A stretch of DNA of 7,837 nt from an uncultured Oscillospiraceae bacterium (GCA_934661735.1 CAKUJN010000088.1:1-7837), one strand, 5' to 3'; positions 1 through 6,361 are shown, counted from the first letter of the stretch. The notes: a model not told the origin generated them from the letters alone. Program-made: numbers and translations.

Positions 1-537
1 ATCAGCTATTTGAATTCTGACATCATTTTTGCTATCTTGGAATCCGAAGCTAAGTCCATCTAAGAAATTGGGCATATCCTGATTGCTTTGAACGTATTTG
101 CAGAAGCTCTGCATATACTCATTGCTGCCCATTTCATCGGCCACAACGATCACGCGCTGAAATGCTCTGCGCAACTCTCGATGAACGATGTTATTCATGA
201 ATTTATAGTAAGACTCCTTAAAATACAATCCTTTCAAAGTCATATTTTCTTGACATGCCTTTTTGTCAATACACACCACAAAAAAGCTTGCGGGCAACTG
301 CAAGGCATCCCGTAATATTCGCAATCGTCTTTCGTGGTTTGCTCCGACCTTCTGCGACTTTATTTCGCCTGTTTGAAAATATTTAGATCGAATTGCTTCC
401 GCCTTTTCTTCATATTCAGAAACGTCGGATTCTTTTACAATTACTGCCGTAATAATAAAATGGGTTGATACAGTTGGGTTATCCAACTTCCAGCCAAACG
501 CGCCATATTCATCTGTGAATGCATGCACTAATTCCAT
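1..537 (-). CDS. DUF3800 domain-containing protein (C-terminus beyond the left edge)
   Basis: An open frame of 179 codons runs without a stop from ATG at 537 to the left edge, so the gene is cut there. A good ribosome binding site (AAGGAG, 545-550) lies 7 bases upstream of the ATG. The protein fits DUF3800, a family of unknown function that as I recall is predicted to have an RNase H-like fold. The family pattern is visible as an acidic N-terminal strand HAFTDEYG (residues 5-12, Asp9-Glu10; the family usually has DESG), GEIKSQK (57-63), a strand ending VVCIDK (87-92), a strand ending VVADE (131-135, Asp134) and the late motif IQIAD (175-179). The spaced acidic residues suggest a metal site, but catalysis is inference. 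The missing part is probably short, since the IQIAD motif usually lies towards the C-terminus. The gene is AT-rich, unlike those after the tRNA, and such genes are common cargo of mobile regions. Confidence 0.8.
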   Translation of the reverse strand, partial: MELVHAFTDEYGAFGWKLDNPTVSTHFIITAVIVKESDVSEYEEKAEAIRSKYFQTGEIKSQKVGANHERRLRILRDALQLPASFFVVCIDKKACQENMTLKGLYFKESYYKFMNNIVHRELRRAFQRVIVVADEMGSNEYMQSFCKYVQSNQDMPNFLDGLSFGFQDSKNDVRIQIAD

Positions 538-544
538 GGCTATA

Positions 545-550
545 CTCCTT
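545..550 (-). promoter_or_regulatory. Ribosome binding site of the DUF3800 gene
   Basis: Read on the minus strand this is AAGGAG, 7 bases before the ATG at 537. It fixes the start of the DUF3800 gene, which otherwise could only be judged from an incomplete frame. Confidence 0.75.
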
Positions 551-620
551 CAACCCAAAATTGCTATTTTTCGCAGCAAAGTCGAATCCACATTATTTGC
601 ATGTATAATACACCCTAGTT

Positions 621-657
621 CGTTATAACAATGCTAAATTCAATGCATATTATAACG
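621..657. repeat. Inverted repeat upstream of the DUF3800 gene (possible operator)
   Basis: CGTTATAA (621-628) is repeated inverted as TTATAACG (650-657), separated by 21 bases that contain CAATGC twice (629-634, 641-646). The right arm overlaps a perfect minus-strand TATAAT (649-654) that could be the -10 box of the DUF3800 gene, but there is no good -35 box 17 bases upstream. A second candidate -10, TATTAT, lies at 605-610. The symmetry is visible; a regulatory role is inference, and AT-rich DNA yields such repeats by chance. Confidence 0.3.
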
Positions 658-914
658 TCTGCGAATTTACTCTGCATGGTCTGGAGAAATTCTGATTATA
701 TTCTACCAAAGTTAAAGCGTTTGTGCAACTCTAACAATTAAATTTTCGTTTCGAATTAATTTTTATATATAATGTCACAGATGCATTGCTGGACATATAT
801 AACGAAATTGACTTCCCAGAGAAATCTATTTGCAAAAGATCACGGATAAAATTCTATTTGTCAATGTTTTCACAAGATGCACGCACAATCTCATAATTGC
901 CGCACGCCGGCAAA

Positions 915-944
915 GAGGTCGTCCCAAAATCTAGGGACGACCTC
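915..944. terminator. Perfect 11-bp hairpin, possible terminator
   Basis: GAGGTCGTCCC (915-925) pairs perfectly with GGGACGACCTC (934-944) around an 8-base loop. On the minus strand it is followed by only three T residues, so it would be a weak intrinsic terminator; on the plus strand there is no T tract. No gene that would use it is evident within the window, so it may be a remnant. Confidence 0.4.
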
Positions 945-1202
945 CAACGCACTTCTTATATGTTTTGATTCTGTATTTATAACTTTTACATTGCAAATAG
1001 CAATGATGTGTTGGATTTCCTCCAGCCACGCCCTTCCTATGCAAATGCTTTCCTAAATTGTGATGATGCAGCGCTCAATTTCCTCTGGACCGCCATTTAT
1101 GTTGGCGGCATTTATGAGTGTCAGGGCAGTCTTGCTCCTTCAATTGGGGTCAAAATGGGGTCAAACGGTTTTCCGCATTTCTTCAAAATGCATGCAAATG
1201 TT

Positions 1203-1241
1203 AGAAAAACCACCGTATTTCGATTGAAATACGGTGGTTTT
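1203..1241 (-). terminator. Rho-independent terminator of tRNA-fMet
   Basis: A perfect 15-bp stem (1207-1221 with 1226-1240) closes on a 4-base loop and is followed on the minus strand by TTTTTCTAA. It begins one base after the encoded CCA of the tRNA, so it ends this single-gene transcript. Because both flanks are A/T-rich it could also act on transcripts from the other side. Confidence 0.85.
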
Positions 1242-1242
1242 A

Positions 1243-1319
<77 letters not shown>

Positions 1320-1344
1320 ATATATGCTCCTTGCGAGCCAGATT

Positions 1345-1373
1345 ATAATAGCACAGCGGCAGTCGGATGTCAA
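1345..1373 (-). promoter_or_regulatory. Promoter of tRNA-fMet
   Basis: On the minus strand the consensus -35 box TTGACA (1368-1373) is separated by 17 bases from TATTAT (1345-1350), preceded by TG as in an extended -10. Transcription would begin near 1338, about 20 bases before the mature tRNA 5' end. This is a near-consensus sigma-A promoter, as expected for a stable RNA. Confidence 0.85.
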
Positions 1374-1401
1374 GAGGGGAAATGAATTTTCCACCTGTAA
1401 A

Positions 1402-1436
1402 AAAACGGCGCTTTTCCGTAGAAAACGCGCCGTTTT
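1402..1436 (-). terminator. Terminator of the DUF2975-regulator-DUF4173 operon
   Basis: A 10-bp stem (1402-1411 with 1427-1436) closes a 15-base loop; on the minus strand it ends in GCGCCG followed by seven T residues, a typical intrinsic terminator. It lies about 95 bases after the stop codon of the membrane protein gene. A second hairpin, CTCCCGCGC/GCGCGGGAG (1498-1506 with 1510-1518), lies closer to the stop but lacks an adjoining T tract. Confidence 0.75.
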
Positions 1437-1531
1437 CGGCGCATTTCCGCAAAAAACGCCGAAAAGCGCAATGCTGGCGCCGCAAAAAGCGCACCGCCTC
1501 CCGCGCGCAGCGCGGGAGACGGGCTGCTCCC

Positions 1532-2884
1532 TCAGAGCAGATGCAGCAGCGCCAGCGTGACGCCGGTGAACAGGATCCAGATGCGTGCGCTCTTTTTCCG
1601 TGTCCAGAGCGAGTACAGCGCACAGATACAGCCGGCGCCGAGCACCAGAATCAGCCACGCGGACTGCAGACGCTTCGGCGTAAAGCCGAAGCAGTCGATA
1701 TACAGCGCCAGCTTGGACGCGGCGACGACGGCAAACGCAAGGCTTTCCGCCAGCAGCGCCGTACACAGCAGCCGCGTGGGCAGATGCTCGGCGGCAGGAC
1801 GCGCCGCGGAGCGCGTGACCAGCCACAACAGCGCGAAATTGACCGCCATCACACGGCACAGGGAAAAGAAGCCCTGCCGTGCGTACTCGGCGACGGTATA
1901 GCCCTCGGGGAGGGTGCGGCTGAACGCGCCGAAAAGATATCCGGCCTGTAAGGCAAAAAACGCGAGATACACTGCGGCAAAGACCGCCATGGCCGCCGTC
2001 CAGAGCGCGGGCGGCACCCTGCGCATACGGCCAAGCGCCGCCTCGGCCCGCGCGCACCGTGCGCGCAGCGCCTCCGGATTTTCACGCGCCGTTCCGGCGA
2101 TCAGGCCAAACAGATACGCACCGGCCGGCAGACTGATGAGCAGCTTGAACAGCGCATTGACAAAATCGACGTTATTCCAGTCCGGCGTCAGCGCCGCCAG
2201 CACACCGCTGACCGCCGCGCCGAAGCGCACGTCCGCGACGGACAGGTATTGCAGCGCCAGCACCAGCAGCACAACCGCCGCCACGACTGCGCCTGCGATT
2301 CCGAGCCGCACCGCGGCGGGCTGACGCTTTTCCTCGCCACGCAGATGCGTCAGCGCGTAGAACGCCGAGCGGATACGCAGGAAAAAGTGCCTGAACGGAA
2401 AAACGATCATACCGTTCAGTGCATCCAGCGGCAGCAGATGCCCGCTTTCCCCGCCGGCCAGCGTATCCGAGCGGCACAGCACCCAGTAAATCGCGTAGGC
2501 GTGCAGGAGCAGAAACGATGTTCTTTCGTCAAATGCATGAACCGGCGCATCGGCCGAGCAGAGGCGCACTTCAATGATCGAGCGGACATAGGACGCGAGC
2601 ACCGTCAGCACGCAGCCAAGCCACACCCAGCTCTCCCAGCCGCGCCTGCGCCCGCGGCAGAACGCCTCGGTCATGGCGGCAAAGCCGGCGGTAAACACAC
2701 ACAGCCAGACCGCTGCCGTCACGGACAGTGTAAACAGCGCCTGCACATAGCAGAACGCCAGCAGATACATCAAAAGCGCGCAGATTCTTTCGACTTTTGA
2801 GGCCGAAAACGCTGCCGTTTCCGGCAAAACGGGCGCAGAAAGCTCAGGGGTACGGTGCGCCGCATCCCGATTCTGATTTTCCAT
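1532..2884 (-). CDS. DUF4153/DUF4173-family polytopic membrane protein
   Basis: A 450-residue integral membrane protein of unknown function. Hydrophobic segments lie near residues 31-51, 53-75, 83-100, 122-137, 193-212, 241-264, 292-320, 339-357, 372-396, 407-427 and 433-450, giving ten or eleven spans after a short polar N-terminus. The loop LPEGYTVAEYARQGFF (325-340) and the late motif YIDCFGFTPKRLQSAW (395-410) resemble the conserved parts of the DUF4153/DUF4173 families; I cannot tell which one fits better. The start at 2884 is preferred because AAGGAG (2893-2898) sits 8 bases upstream. A longer frame to 2959 would add 25 residues lying inside the preceding gene. It is the last gene of a three-gene operon, 20 bases after the regulator, so it probably shares that regulator's control. 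Confidence 0.8.
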   Translation of the reverse strand: MENQNRDAAHRTPELSAPVLPETAAFSASKVERICALLMYLLAFCYVQALFTLSVTAAVWLCVFTAGFAAMTEAFCRGRRRGWESWVWLGCVLTVLASYVRSIIEVRLCSADAPVHAFDERTSFLLLHAYAIYWVLCRSDTLAGGESGHLLPLDALNGMIVFPFRHFFLRIRSAFYALTHLRGEEKRQPAAVRLGIAGAVVAAVVLLVLALQYLSVADVRFGAAVSGVLAALTPDWNNVDFVNALFKLLISLPAGAYLFGLIAGTARENPEALRARCARAEAALGRMRRVPPALWTAAMAVFAAVYLAFFALQAGYLFGAFSRTLPEGYTVAEYARQGFFSLCRVMAVNFALLWLVTRSAARPAAEHLPTRLLCTALLAESLAFAVVAASKLALYIDCFGFTPKRLQSAWLILVLGAGCICALYSLWTRKKSARIWILFTGVTLALLHLL

Positions 2885-2904
2885 ATTCGATTCTCCTTTT
2901 TGCG

Positions 2905-3126
2905 TTATGTCGTCTCGTCCGCGCCGTCGACAAATTCCAGAATGTCGCCGGGTTGGCATTGCAGCTCATGGCACAGCGCCATCAGCGTGGAAAAGCGGAT
3001 TGCCTTCGCCTTGTTGTTCTTCAGAATGGACAGATTCGCGGGCGTAATGCCCACACGCTCGGCAAGCTCACCGGCGGAGATCTTGCGCTTGGCCATCATC
3101 ACGTCCAGATTGACCAGAATTTCCAT
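2905..3126 (-). CDS. Small Xre/Cro-type helix-turn-helix regulator (YozG-like)
   Basis: This 73-residue protein is almost only a DNA-binding domain. The helix-turn-helix covers about residues 17-42: helix SAGELAERVGIT followed by the recognition helix PANLSILKNNKAK. The ending LQCQPGDILEF is typical of the HTH_26/YozG-like group, as is the opening VNLDVMMAKRK. It likely acts as a dimer repressor. A ribosome binding site (GAGGGGG, 3133-3139) overlaps the stop codon of the preceding DUF2975 gene, only 11 bases away, so the two are translationally linked. This class is routinely found beside DUF2975 membrane proteins. A likely target is the inverted repeat at 3654-3670 in front of its own operon, which is inference. 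Confidence 0.9.
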   Translation of the reverse strand: MEILVNLDVMMAKRKISAGELAERVGITPANLSILKNNKAKAIRFSTLMALCHELQCQPGDILEFVDGADETT

Positions 3127-3137
3127 GCCGCGCCCCC

Positions 3138-3587
3138 TCAGATCGTCAGATCAAGGTCGTCCTTCATGGCGATGGCCTGCTGAAAGACATTTTTGACGAT
3201 GCGCACGATCAGCGCCATGAACAGCGCCGCAATCCCGACTGCGCCAAAGGGCAGGTAGTACCACGCGCTGGCCGTGCAGATGATTCCGGCCGCGACGCAG
3301 CACCAGCTGACCGCGCGCAGAAGCCGCACGTTGACGCTTTCAAAGACGCAGCCGGTCTGGATGTTGCGCAGAAGCCGCCAGAGCTTTACCAGCAGAATCC
3401 AGCCGAAAATGCTGCACAGATAGATCGTGACCATCATCAGCAGTCCAGCCGGCGCGCCCATGCCGCGCAGATGGATAAACCACGTCACCGCCCAATAGCA
3501 GCCGATGTCCAGTGCCAGAAGCAGCACGGCGAAAATCACAACGCACGCCTGCGACAGCCGGACGCTCTGGTCCCTGTTCCAGTTCAT
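3138..3587 (-). CDS. DUF2975 domain-containing membrane protein
   Basis: A 149-residue protein with four membrane spans (about residues 13-36, 43-66, 88-108 and 110-130). The family signature is clear: NIQTGCVFESVNVRLLRAVSW between spans 2 and 3 (the DUF2975 pattern of a small turn followed by F-x3-N-x2-L-R) and the charged C-terminal tail MKDDLDLTI. Its function is unknown. The start at 3587 is chosen because AGGAGG lies 9 bases upstream; an in-frame ATG at 3629 would place 14 poor-quality residues over the promoter-proximal leader. It is the first gene of the operon and is followed after 11 bases by the small regulator, the usual partner of this family. How the membrane protein influences the regulator is not known. 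Confidence 0.88.
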   Translation of the reverse strand: MNWNRDQSVRLSQACVVIFAVLLLALDIGCYWAVTWFIHLRGMGAPAGLLMMVTIYLCSIFGWILLVKLWRLLRNIQTGCVFESVNVRLLRAVSWCCVAAGIICTASAWYYLPFGAVGIAALFMALIVRIVKNVFQQAIAMKDDLDLTI

Positions 3588-3617
3588 AGGATTCGCCTCC
3601 TGTCTTGTTCTGCTGAC

Positions 3618-3646
3618 AGAGTAGCACATTCGTTATTGATTGTCAA
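3618..3646 (-). promoter_or_regulatory. Promoter of the DUF2975 operon
   Basis: The perfect -35 box TTGACA (3641-3646, minus strand) is followed after 17 bases by TACTCT (3618-3623). The -10 box is poor but has TGC directly before it, an extended -10 that can compensate. Transcription would start near 3611, about 25 bases before the chosen ATG, leaving room for the AGGAGG site. Confidence 0.7.
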
Positions 3647-3653
3647 TTATTTT

Positions 3654-3670
3654 TTATCGATTTTCGATAA
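3654..3670. promoter_or_regulatory. Inverted repeat next to the -35 box, candidate operator
   Basis: TTATCGA and its complement TCGATAA flank a 3-base centre (3654-3660 and 3664-3670). The symmetry continues imperfectly outwards into ATTATT/AATAAT. It lies 7 bases upstream of the -35 box of the operon that encodes a helix-turn-helix regulator, a natural position for autoregulation. The repeat is seen; binding is inferred. Confidence 0.5.
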
Positions 3671-3987
3671 ATAATTTTTGATAAACAGCGTTATCCCGTA
3701 AGCAGGCGACACCGCGACCGTTGCTTCGCAGACCTACTTTTTCTGTCTTGCCAGAAAAAGTAGGCAAAAAGATGCGCATGGGACGCGCCATATTGCGCGC
3801 TGCCGCGCGCGATTTTTTGGCCGCTCCGCGGCCTGAACACCCTCTTCGGGCGCAAATTTGCTATTTTTTCTATGGCTTATGGTTCCGACCAATGTACTAC
3901 ACGCATTTTCGGGTAGACTGCAATAATTCCGTTTCTGCTCATTTCCGGAATACTCGGCCAATCTCATTCACTCACTGCATACTGTAG

Positions 3988-4009
3988 GGGCGGACAACCC
4001 TGTCCGCCC
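3988..4009. repeat. Hairpin in the element centre (TGTAGGGGCGG type)
   Basis: GGGCGGAC (3988-3995) pairs perfectly with GTCCGCCC (4002-4009) around a 6-base loop, following TGTAGG. This short 'TGTAGGGGC' hairpin style recurs at 4032 and 7711, so it is a module of the repeat family rather than a terminator: no T tract follows immediately and no gene reads into it. Confidence 0.6.
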
Positions 4010-4031
4010 TGTTTGTTCTTTTGCAAATGTT

Positions 4032-4140
4032 TGTAGGGGCCGATGCCCACATCGGCCCGCGCAGTGCGCACCGTTTTCATGGAAATCTGCGGCGAATTCA
4101 TTGGTTTCCAAACGGGCCGATGTGGGCATCGGCCCCTACA
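4032..4140. repeat. Perfect 28-bp inverted repeat, each arm itself a hairpin
   Basis: Bases 4032-4059 and 4113-4140 are exact reverse complements, separated by 53 bases. Each 28-base arm also contains its own palindrome (GGGCCGAT/ATCGGCCC around 6 bases). The DNA can therefore fold either as two small hairpins or as one large one. The outer end TGTAGGGG/CCCCTACA coincides with the inner end of the long arms of copy A. Confidence 0.8.
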
Positions 4141-4385
4141 ACCTGCTGTGCAGAATTCTAACTGCCGAGTATTCCCAAAATGAGCAGAACCAGGACCCGC
4201 TGTCAGCTATCCGCGACTGCGTGTAGCGCATTCATCGGAACCATAAGCTATCGGGAAAGTATCGGTCTTGCGCCCAAACAGGGCGCTGAAAAGAATCTGC
4301 GCGTAAGCGCCATAAATCGTTTTCCAGCGCCTCTTTTTGCCCACTTTTTCTGGCGCAACAGAAAAAGTAGGCCGCCGGAGGCACG

Positions 4386-4541
4386 GTTGCGGTGTTACCG
4401 CAAAAGAGGCACTGCCGGTGCCAACCGGAAATGTCGGGCCGACAGAGTCGTCCGCCCCCTGCAAGCTGCCGTGCAGAATCGCCCGCGGAGCGACAGTTGC
4501 GGTGTTACCGCAAAAGCGGCACCGCCGGTGCCAACCGGAAA
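4386..4541. repeat. 46-base direct repeat flanking the element
   Basis: Bases 4386-4431 and 4496-4541 match at 44 of 46 positions (the differences are A/C and T/C), 110 bases apart from start to start. Each unit contains the hairpin TTGCGGT-GTT-ACCGCAA and a second small stem GGCAC/GTGCC. The first 25 or so bases of the unit recur inverted at about 7433-7460 next to copy B, so this is the outer flank of the repeat element, here partly duplicated. Confidence 0.75.
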
Positions 4542-4568
4542 GTCTGCGCGCAAAGCCGCCGCAATGCA

Positions 4569-4600
4569 AAAGCAGCCTGAAGAAATCTTCAGGCTGCTTT
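4569..4600 (-). terminator. Terminator of the metV-metF operon
   Basis: A perfect stem (4569-4583 with 4586-4600; the innermost bases must form the loop) is followed on the minus strand by TTTTGC, the T run beginning within the stem. It lies about 75 bases after the metF stop codon and separates the operon from the repeat region. Confidence 0.85.
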
Positions 4601-4673
4601 CGCTGAGCGTTGCTATATCATATCCAGAACATCCTAAAATCTGAATGAATAGCTGAAAACAGGGGCGGGCGTA

Positions 4674-5597
4674 TCAGATGGTGACGCCGGCCTTGTCCAG
4701 AATGGTGGGGACGTTCTTCTCCGCGCCGATGGCCATGATATGTACGCCGTCGCACAGATGCTCGTCCTTGATCTTGGCGATCATTTCGGCCGCCATCTCG
4801 ATGCCGAGCTGCATCGGCAGACCCTTGACGCCCTTTTCCTTGCCCTCGGCTGCCGCCGCGGCAAGCTTGTCGATCATATCCTGCGGCACGGCAATGCCCG
4901 GGACATTTTCGTTCATGTATCTGGCCATACCGGCCGCCTTCAGCGGAATGATACCGGCCATGATGTGGGTCTTGATGCCCGCCGCGTCAACCTTTTCCAG
5001 AAAACGCTTGAACGTATCCAGATCAAAAATGCCCTGCGTCTGGATATACATGGCGCCTGCCTCCACCTTCTGGCGGAGCTTGTTGATCTGAAGCTCAATC
5101 GGGTCATAGACGGGCGTGACGGAAGCGCCCTTATAGAACTTCGGCGCGCCGCCGGCAATCTCGTTGCCGCCGCAGTCGCAGTTCGTCTCCTCCATTTTTG
5201 TAAGCATCTTCAGAATGCCGACGGAGTCGAGGTCATAAACGGGCTTGGATTCGGGGCAGTCGCCGACGACGGGATGGTCGCCGGTCAGCGCCAGCATCGT
5301 GTCAATGCCGAATGCGGCGGCGGACAGCACGTCGCCCATGATGGCCATGCGGTTGCGGTCGCGGCCGGTCATCTGAAGAATCGGCTCGATGCCCGCGTTT
5401 TTCAGCGCCACGCACAGGCCAAGGCTGGATGCCTTGAGGCTGGCGGACTGCATGTCGGTGACGTTTACGCCGTGAACCTTGCCGTTGAGAAGCTTTGCAG
5501 CCTCCAGCTGCTCGGAAAAATCATATCCCTTGGGGGGCGCCATCTCGGCGGTGACGCCGAATTTACCGGCCTCAAAGGCCTCTTTCAACATACTCAT
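4674..5597 (-). CDS. metF: Methylenetetrahydrofolate reductase, flavoprotein subunit (MetF, acetogen/Clostridia type)
   Basis: This 307-residue TIM-barrel flavoprotein reduces 5,10-methylene-tetrahydrofolate to 5-methyl-tetrahydrofolate, supplying methyl groups for methionine synthesis and, where present, the methyl branch of the Wood-Ljungdahl pathway. Visible signatures are TAEMAPPKG (16-24, with Glu18 in the place of the catalytic glutamate of MetF), NVTDMQSAS (45-53), QMTGRDRNR (75-83), LALTGDHP (102-109), TQGIFD (187-192), IMAGIIPL (212-219) and PGIAVP (233-238). The form with QMTGRDRNR and an upstream metV matches the Clostridia two-subunit type rather than the lone E. coli enzyme. The ATG lies one base after the metV stop codon and its ribosome binding site is within the end of metV, so translation is coupled. 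A second ATG two codons on is possible. It is the last gene of the operon. Confidence 0.95.
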   Translation of the reverse strand: MSMLKEAFEAGKFGVTAEMAPPKGYDFSEQLEAAKLLNGKVHGVNVTDMQSASLKASSLGLCVALKNAGIEPILQMTGRDRNRMAIMGDVLSAAAFGIDTMLALTGDHPVVGDCPESKPVYDLDSVGILKMLTKMEETNCDCGGNEIAGGAPKFYKGASVTPVYDPIELQINKLRQKVEAGAMYIQTQGIFDLDTFKRFLEKVDAAGIKTHIMAGIIPLKAAGMARYMNENVPGIAVPQDMIDKLAAAAAEGKEKGVKGLPMQLGIEMAAEMIAKIKDEHLCDGVHIMAIGAEKNVPTILDKAGVTI

Positions 5598-5598
5598 A

Positions 5599-6249
5599 TT
5601 ATTTCTTCCCCTTTAAGCTGATCGTTCTCGGATAGCTGAATTTCGCGTATCCCTTGTCCTCGCGCGTCTTACCCAGCTTGTCCAGCTGGCCGATTTCATT
5701 CAGACGGTTGTAGATCTTGATCCATGCGCAGTCGTTTTCGGGATTGACCTCGCACTTGCCGTTTTTCTGGCCGCCGCAGGGGCCGTTGACAAGGCTCTTT
5801 GCGCACTGGGTGATGGGGCAGATGCCGCCGGTCTGACCGAGGACGCAGTCGCCGCAGAAGTGGCATGCCTCCTCCCAGACGCCGAAGCGGACCGCCTCGC
5901 CAAGGTACATGGTGTTGTTGGACGGATAGGTGGGGATGCCCGGGGCATTTTTGGCGACGCACTGTACGCCGTCGCCGCAGGACATGCAGATGACGCAGTC
6001 GGGCTTTGCCGCGACCAGCGGCTTCATCTTGCCCTTGACACCGAGATTCATGCAGCAGTAGTCCGCGATTGCGGTGCCGACAACCGTCTTGCCCGCGTCA
6101 GTCAGCGTCTTTGCCAGCGCCGCGACCTGTGCCTCGCCGCCGGTCTGGCAGGCCGTGGCGCAGCTGTTGCAGCCGACGATCGCGACCGTTTTCGCATCGC
6201 CGACCATCGCCATCAGCTCTTCAATTGGCTTTTTCTGTGTGATGATCAT
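5599..6249 (-). CDS. metV: Methylenetetrahydrofolate reductase iron-sulfur/zinc subunit (MetV)
   Basis: This 216-residue cysteine-rich protein is the partner of MetF in the clostridial and acetogen enzyme (methylene-THF reductase C-terminal domain family). Seventeen cysteines are visible in clusters: GCNSC-x3-C (26-34), DYCCM (63-67), CVICMSC (85-91), C97, CHFCGDC (129-135), C144, C149, GPCGG (156-160), C166 and C174. In characterised relatives such clusters hold an iron-sulfur cluster and zinc; which residues do so here cannot be told from sequence. The start at 6249 is chosen because AAGGAG lies 8 bases upstream; an in-frame start at 6297 would add 16 residues over the leader. It is the first gene of the operon and ends one base before metF. 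The divergent neighbour is rlmH. Confidence 0.92.
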   Translation of the reverse strand: MIITQKKPIEELMAMVGDAKTVAIVGCNSCATACQTGGEAQVAALAKTLTDAGKTVVGTAIADYCCMNLGVKGKMKPLVAAKPDCVICMSCGDGVQCVAKNAPGIPTYPSNNTMYLGEAVRFGVWEEACHFCGDCVLGQTGGICPITQCAKSLVNGPCGGQKNGKCEVNPENDCAWIKIYNRLNEIGQLDKLGKTREDKGYAKFSYPRTISLKGKK

Positions 6250-6332
6250 GAAATCTTCTCCTTCATTAACCCAAATCAATCGCAGCTGTGCGATCACGGC
6301 CGCGCCAGTGCGCGCCGATTTTCCCTGCTCGT

Positions 6333-6361
6333 ATCATAATACATTTAACCGGAGAAATCAA
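6333..6361 (-). promoter_or_regulatory. Promoter of metV-metF
   Basis: On the minus strand TTGATT (6356-6361) is followed after 17 bases by TATGAT (6333-6338). Transcription would start near 6326, leaving a leader of about 75 bases. The leader contains two small hairpins, CGCGC/GCGCG (6301-6314) and ATCGCA/TGCGAT (6279-6294). Neither matches a riboswitch I recognise (no SAM- or THF-type pattern). Confidence 0.75.

Larger units (their letters stand above)
551..1202. other. AT-rich gene-free stretch between the DUF3800 gene and tRNA-fMet
   Basis: No open frame with a ribosome binding site or recognisable protein is seen on either strand. The stretch holds the inverted repeat at 621-657, a strong hairpin at 915-944, a small hairpin at 989-1005 (CATTGC/GCAATG around a 5-base loop) and GGGGTCAAA repeated at 1146-1154 and 1157-1165. 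It is much richer in A and T than the sequence beyond the tRNA. A plus-strand frame at 1008-1286 is not taken as a gene, because its end is a translation of the antisense of the tRNA. Confidence 0.6.
3733..4372. mobile_element. Long inverted-repeat element (copy A), MITE-like, non-coding
   Basis: The left arm (3733-3990) and right arm (4133-4372) are imperfect inverted copies of each other, so the roughly 640-base unit could fold into one long hairpin around a 142-base centre. Each arm begins at the outside with its own hairpin: CCTACTTTTTCTG (3733-3745) pairs with 3752-3764, and 4339-4352 pairs with 4359-4372. Shared blocks include GGCAAAAAGA, GGGCGCAA, CTTATGGTTCCGA, CTACACGCA, TTCTGCTCATTT, GGAATACTCGGC and TGTAGGGG. 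Similarity continues more weakly outside both ends, to about 3690 on the left and 4412 on the right. Open frames crossing it are not conserved between arms and lack good ribosome binding sites. No transposase is present, so it would be a non-autonomous or passive repeat. It sits between the metF terminator and the DUF2975 promoter. Confidence 0.75.
3671..4568. other. Gene-free repeat region between the DUF2975 promoter and the metF terminator
   Basis: The stretch contains only copy A of the long inverted-repeat element, its flanking modules and the 46-base direct repeats. Frames of up to 154 codons occur because the sequence is GC-rich in parts, but they overlap each other on both strands, repeat the same peptide from the repeated hairpin DNA, and lack ribosome binding sites. 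Confidence 0.7.

Noticed and set aside
4386..4541. Possible CRISPR array from repeated palindromic units
   Set aside because: Only two units, imperfectly repeated, with 64 bases between them that contain no further repeat, and no cas gene; better explained as part of the repeat element.
3721..4644. Overlapping frames inside repeat copy A, several with the peptide PTFSV-x-PEKVGK
   Set aside because: The peptide recurs because the hairpin DNA is repeated; the corresponding frame in copy B stops soon after. No ribosome binding sites and no agreement in length between arms.
4740..5621. 293-codon plus-strand frame opposite metF
   Set aside because: It is antisense to a confidently identified gene and is rich in His and Arg from complementary codons; no start signal.
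6250..6326. Possible riboswitch in the metV leader
   Set aside because: The leader is short with two simple hairpins and lacks conserved core elements of SAM or tetrahydrofolate riboswitches that I could recognise.
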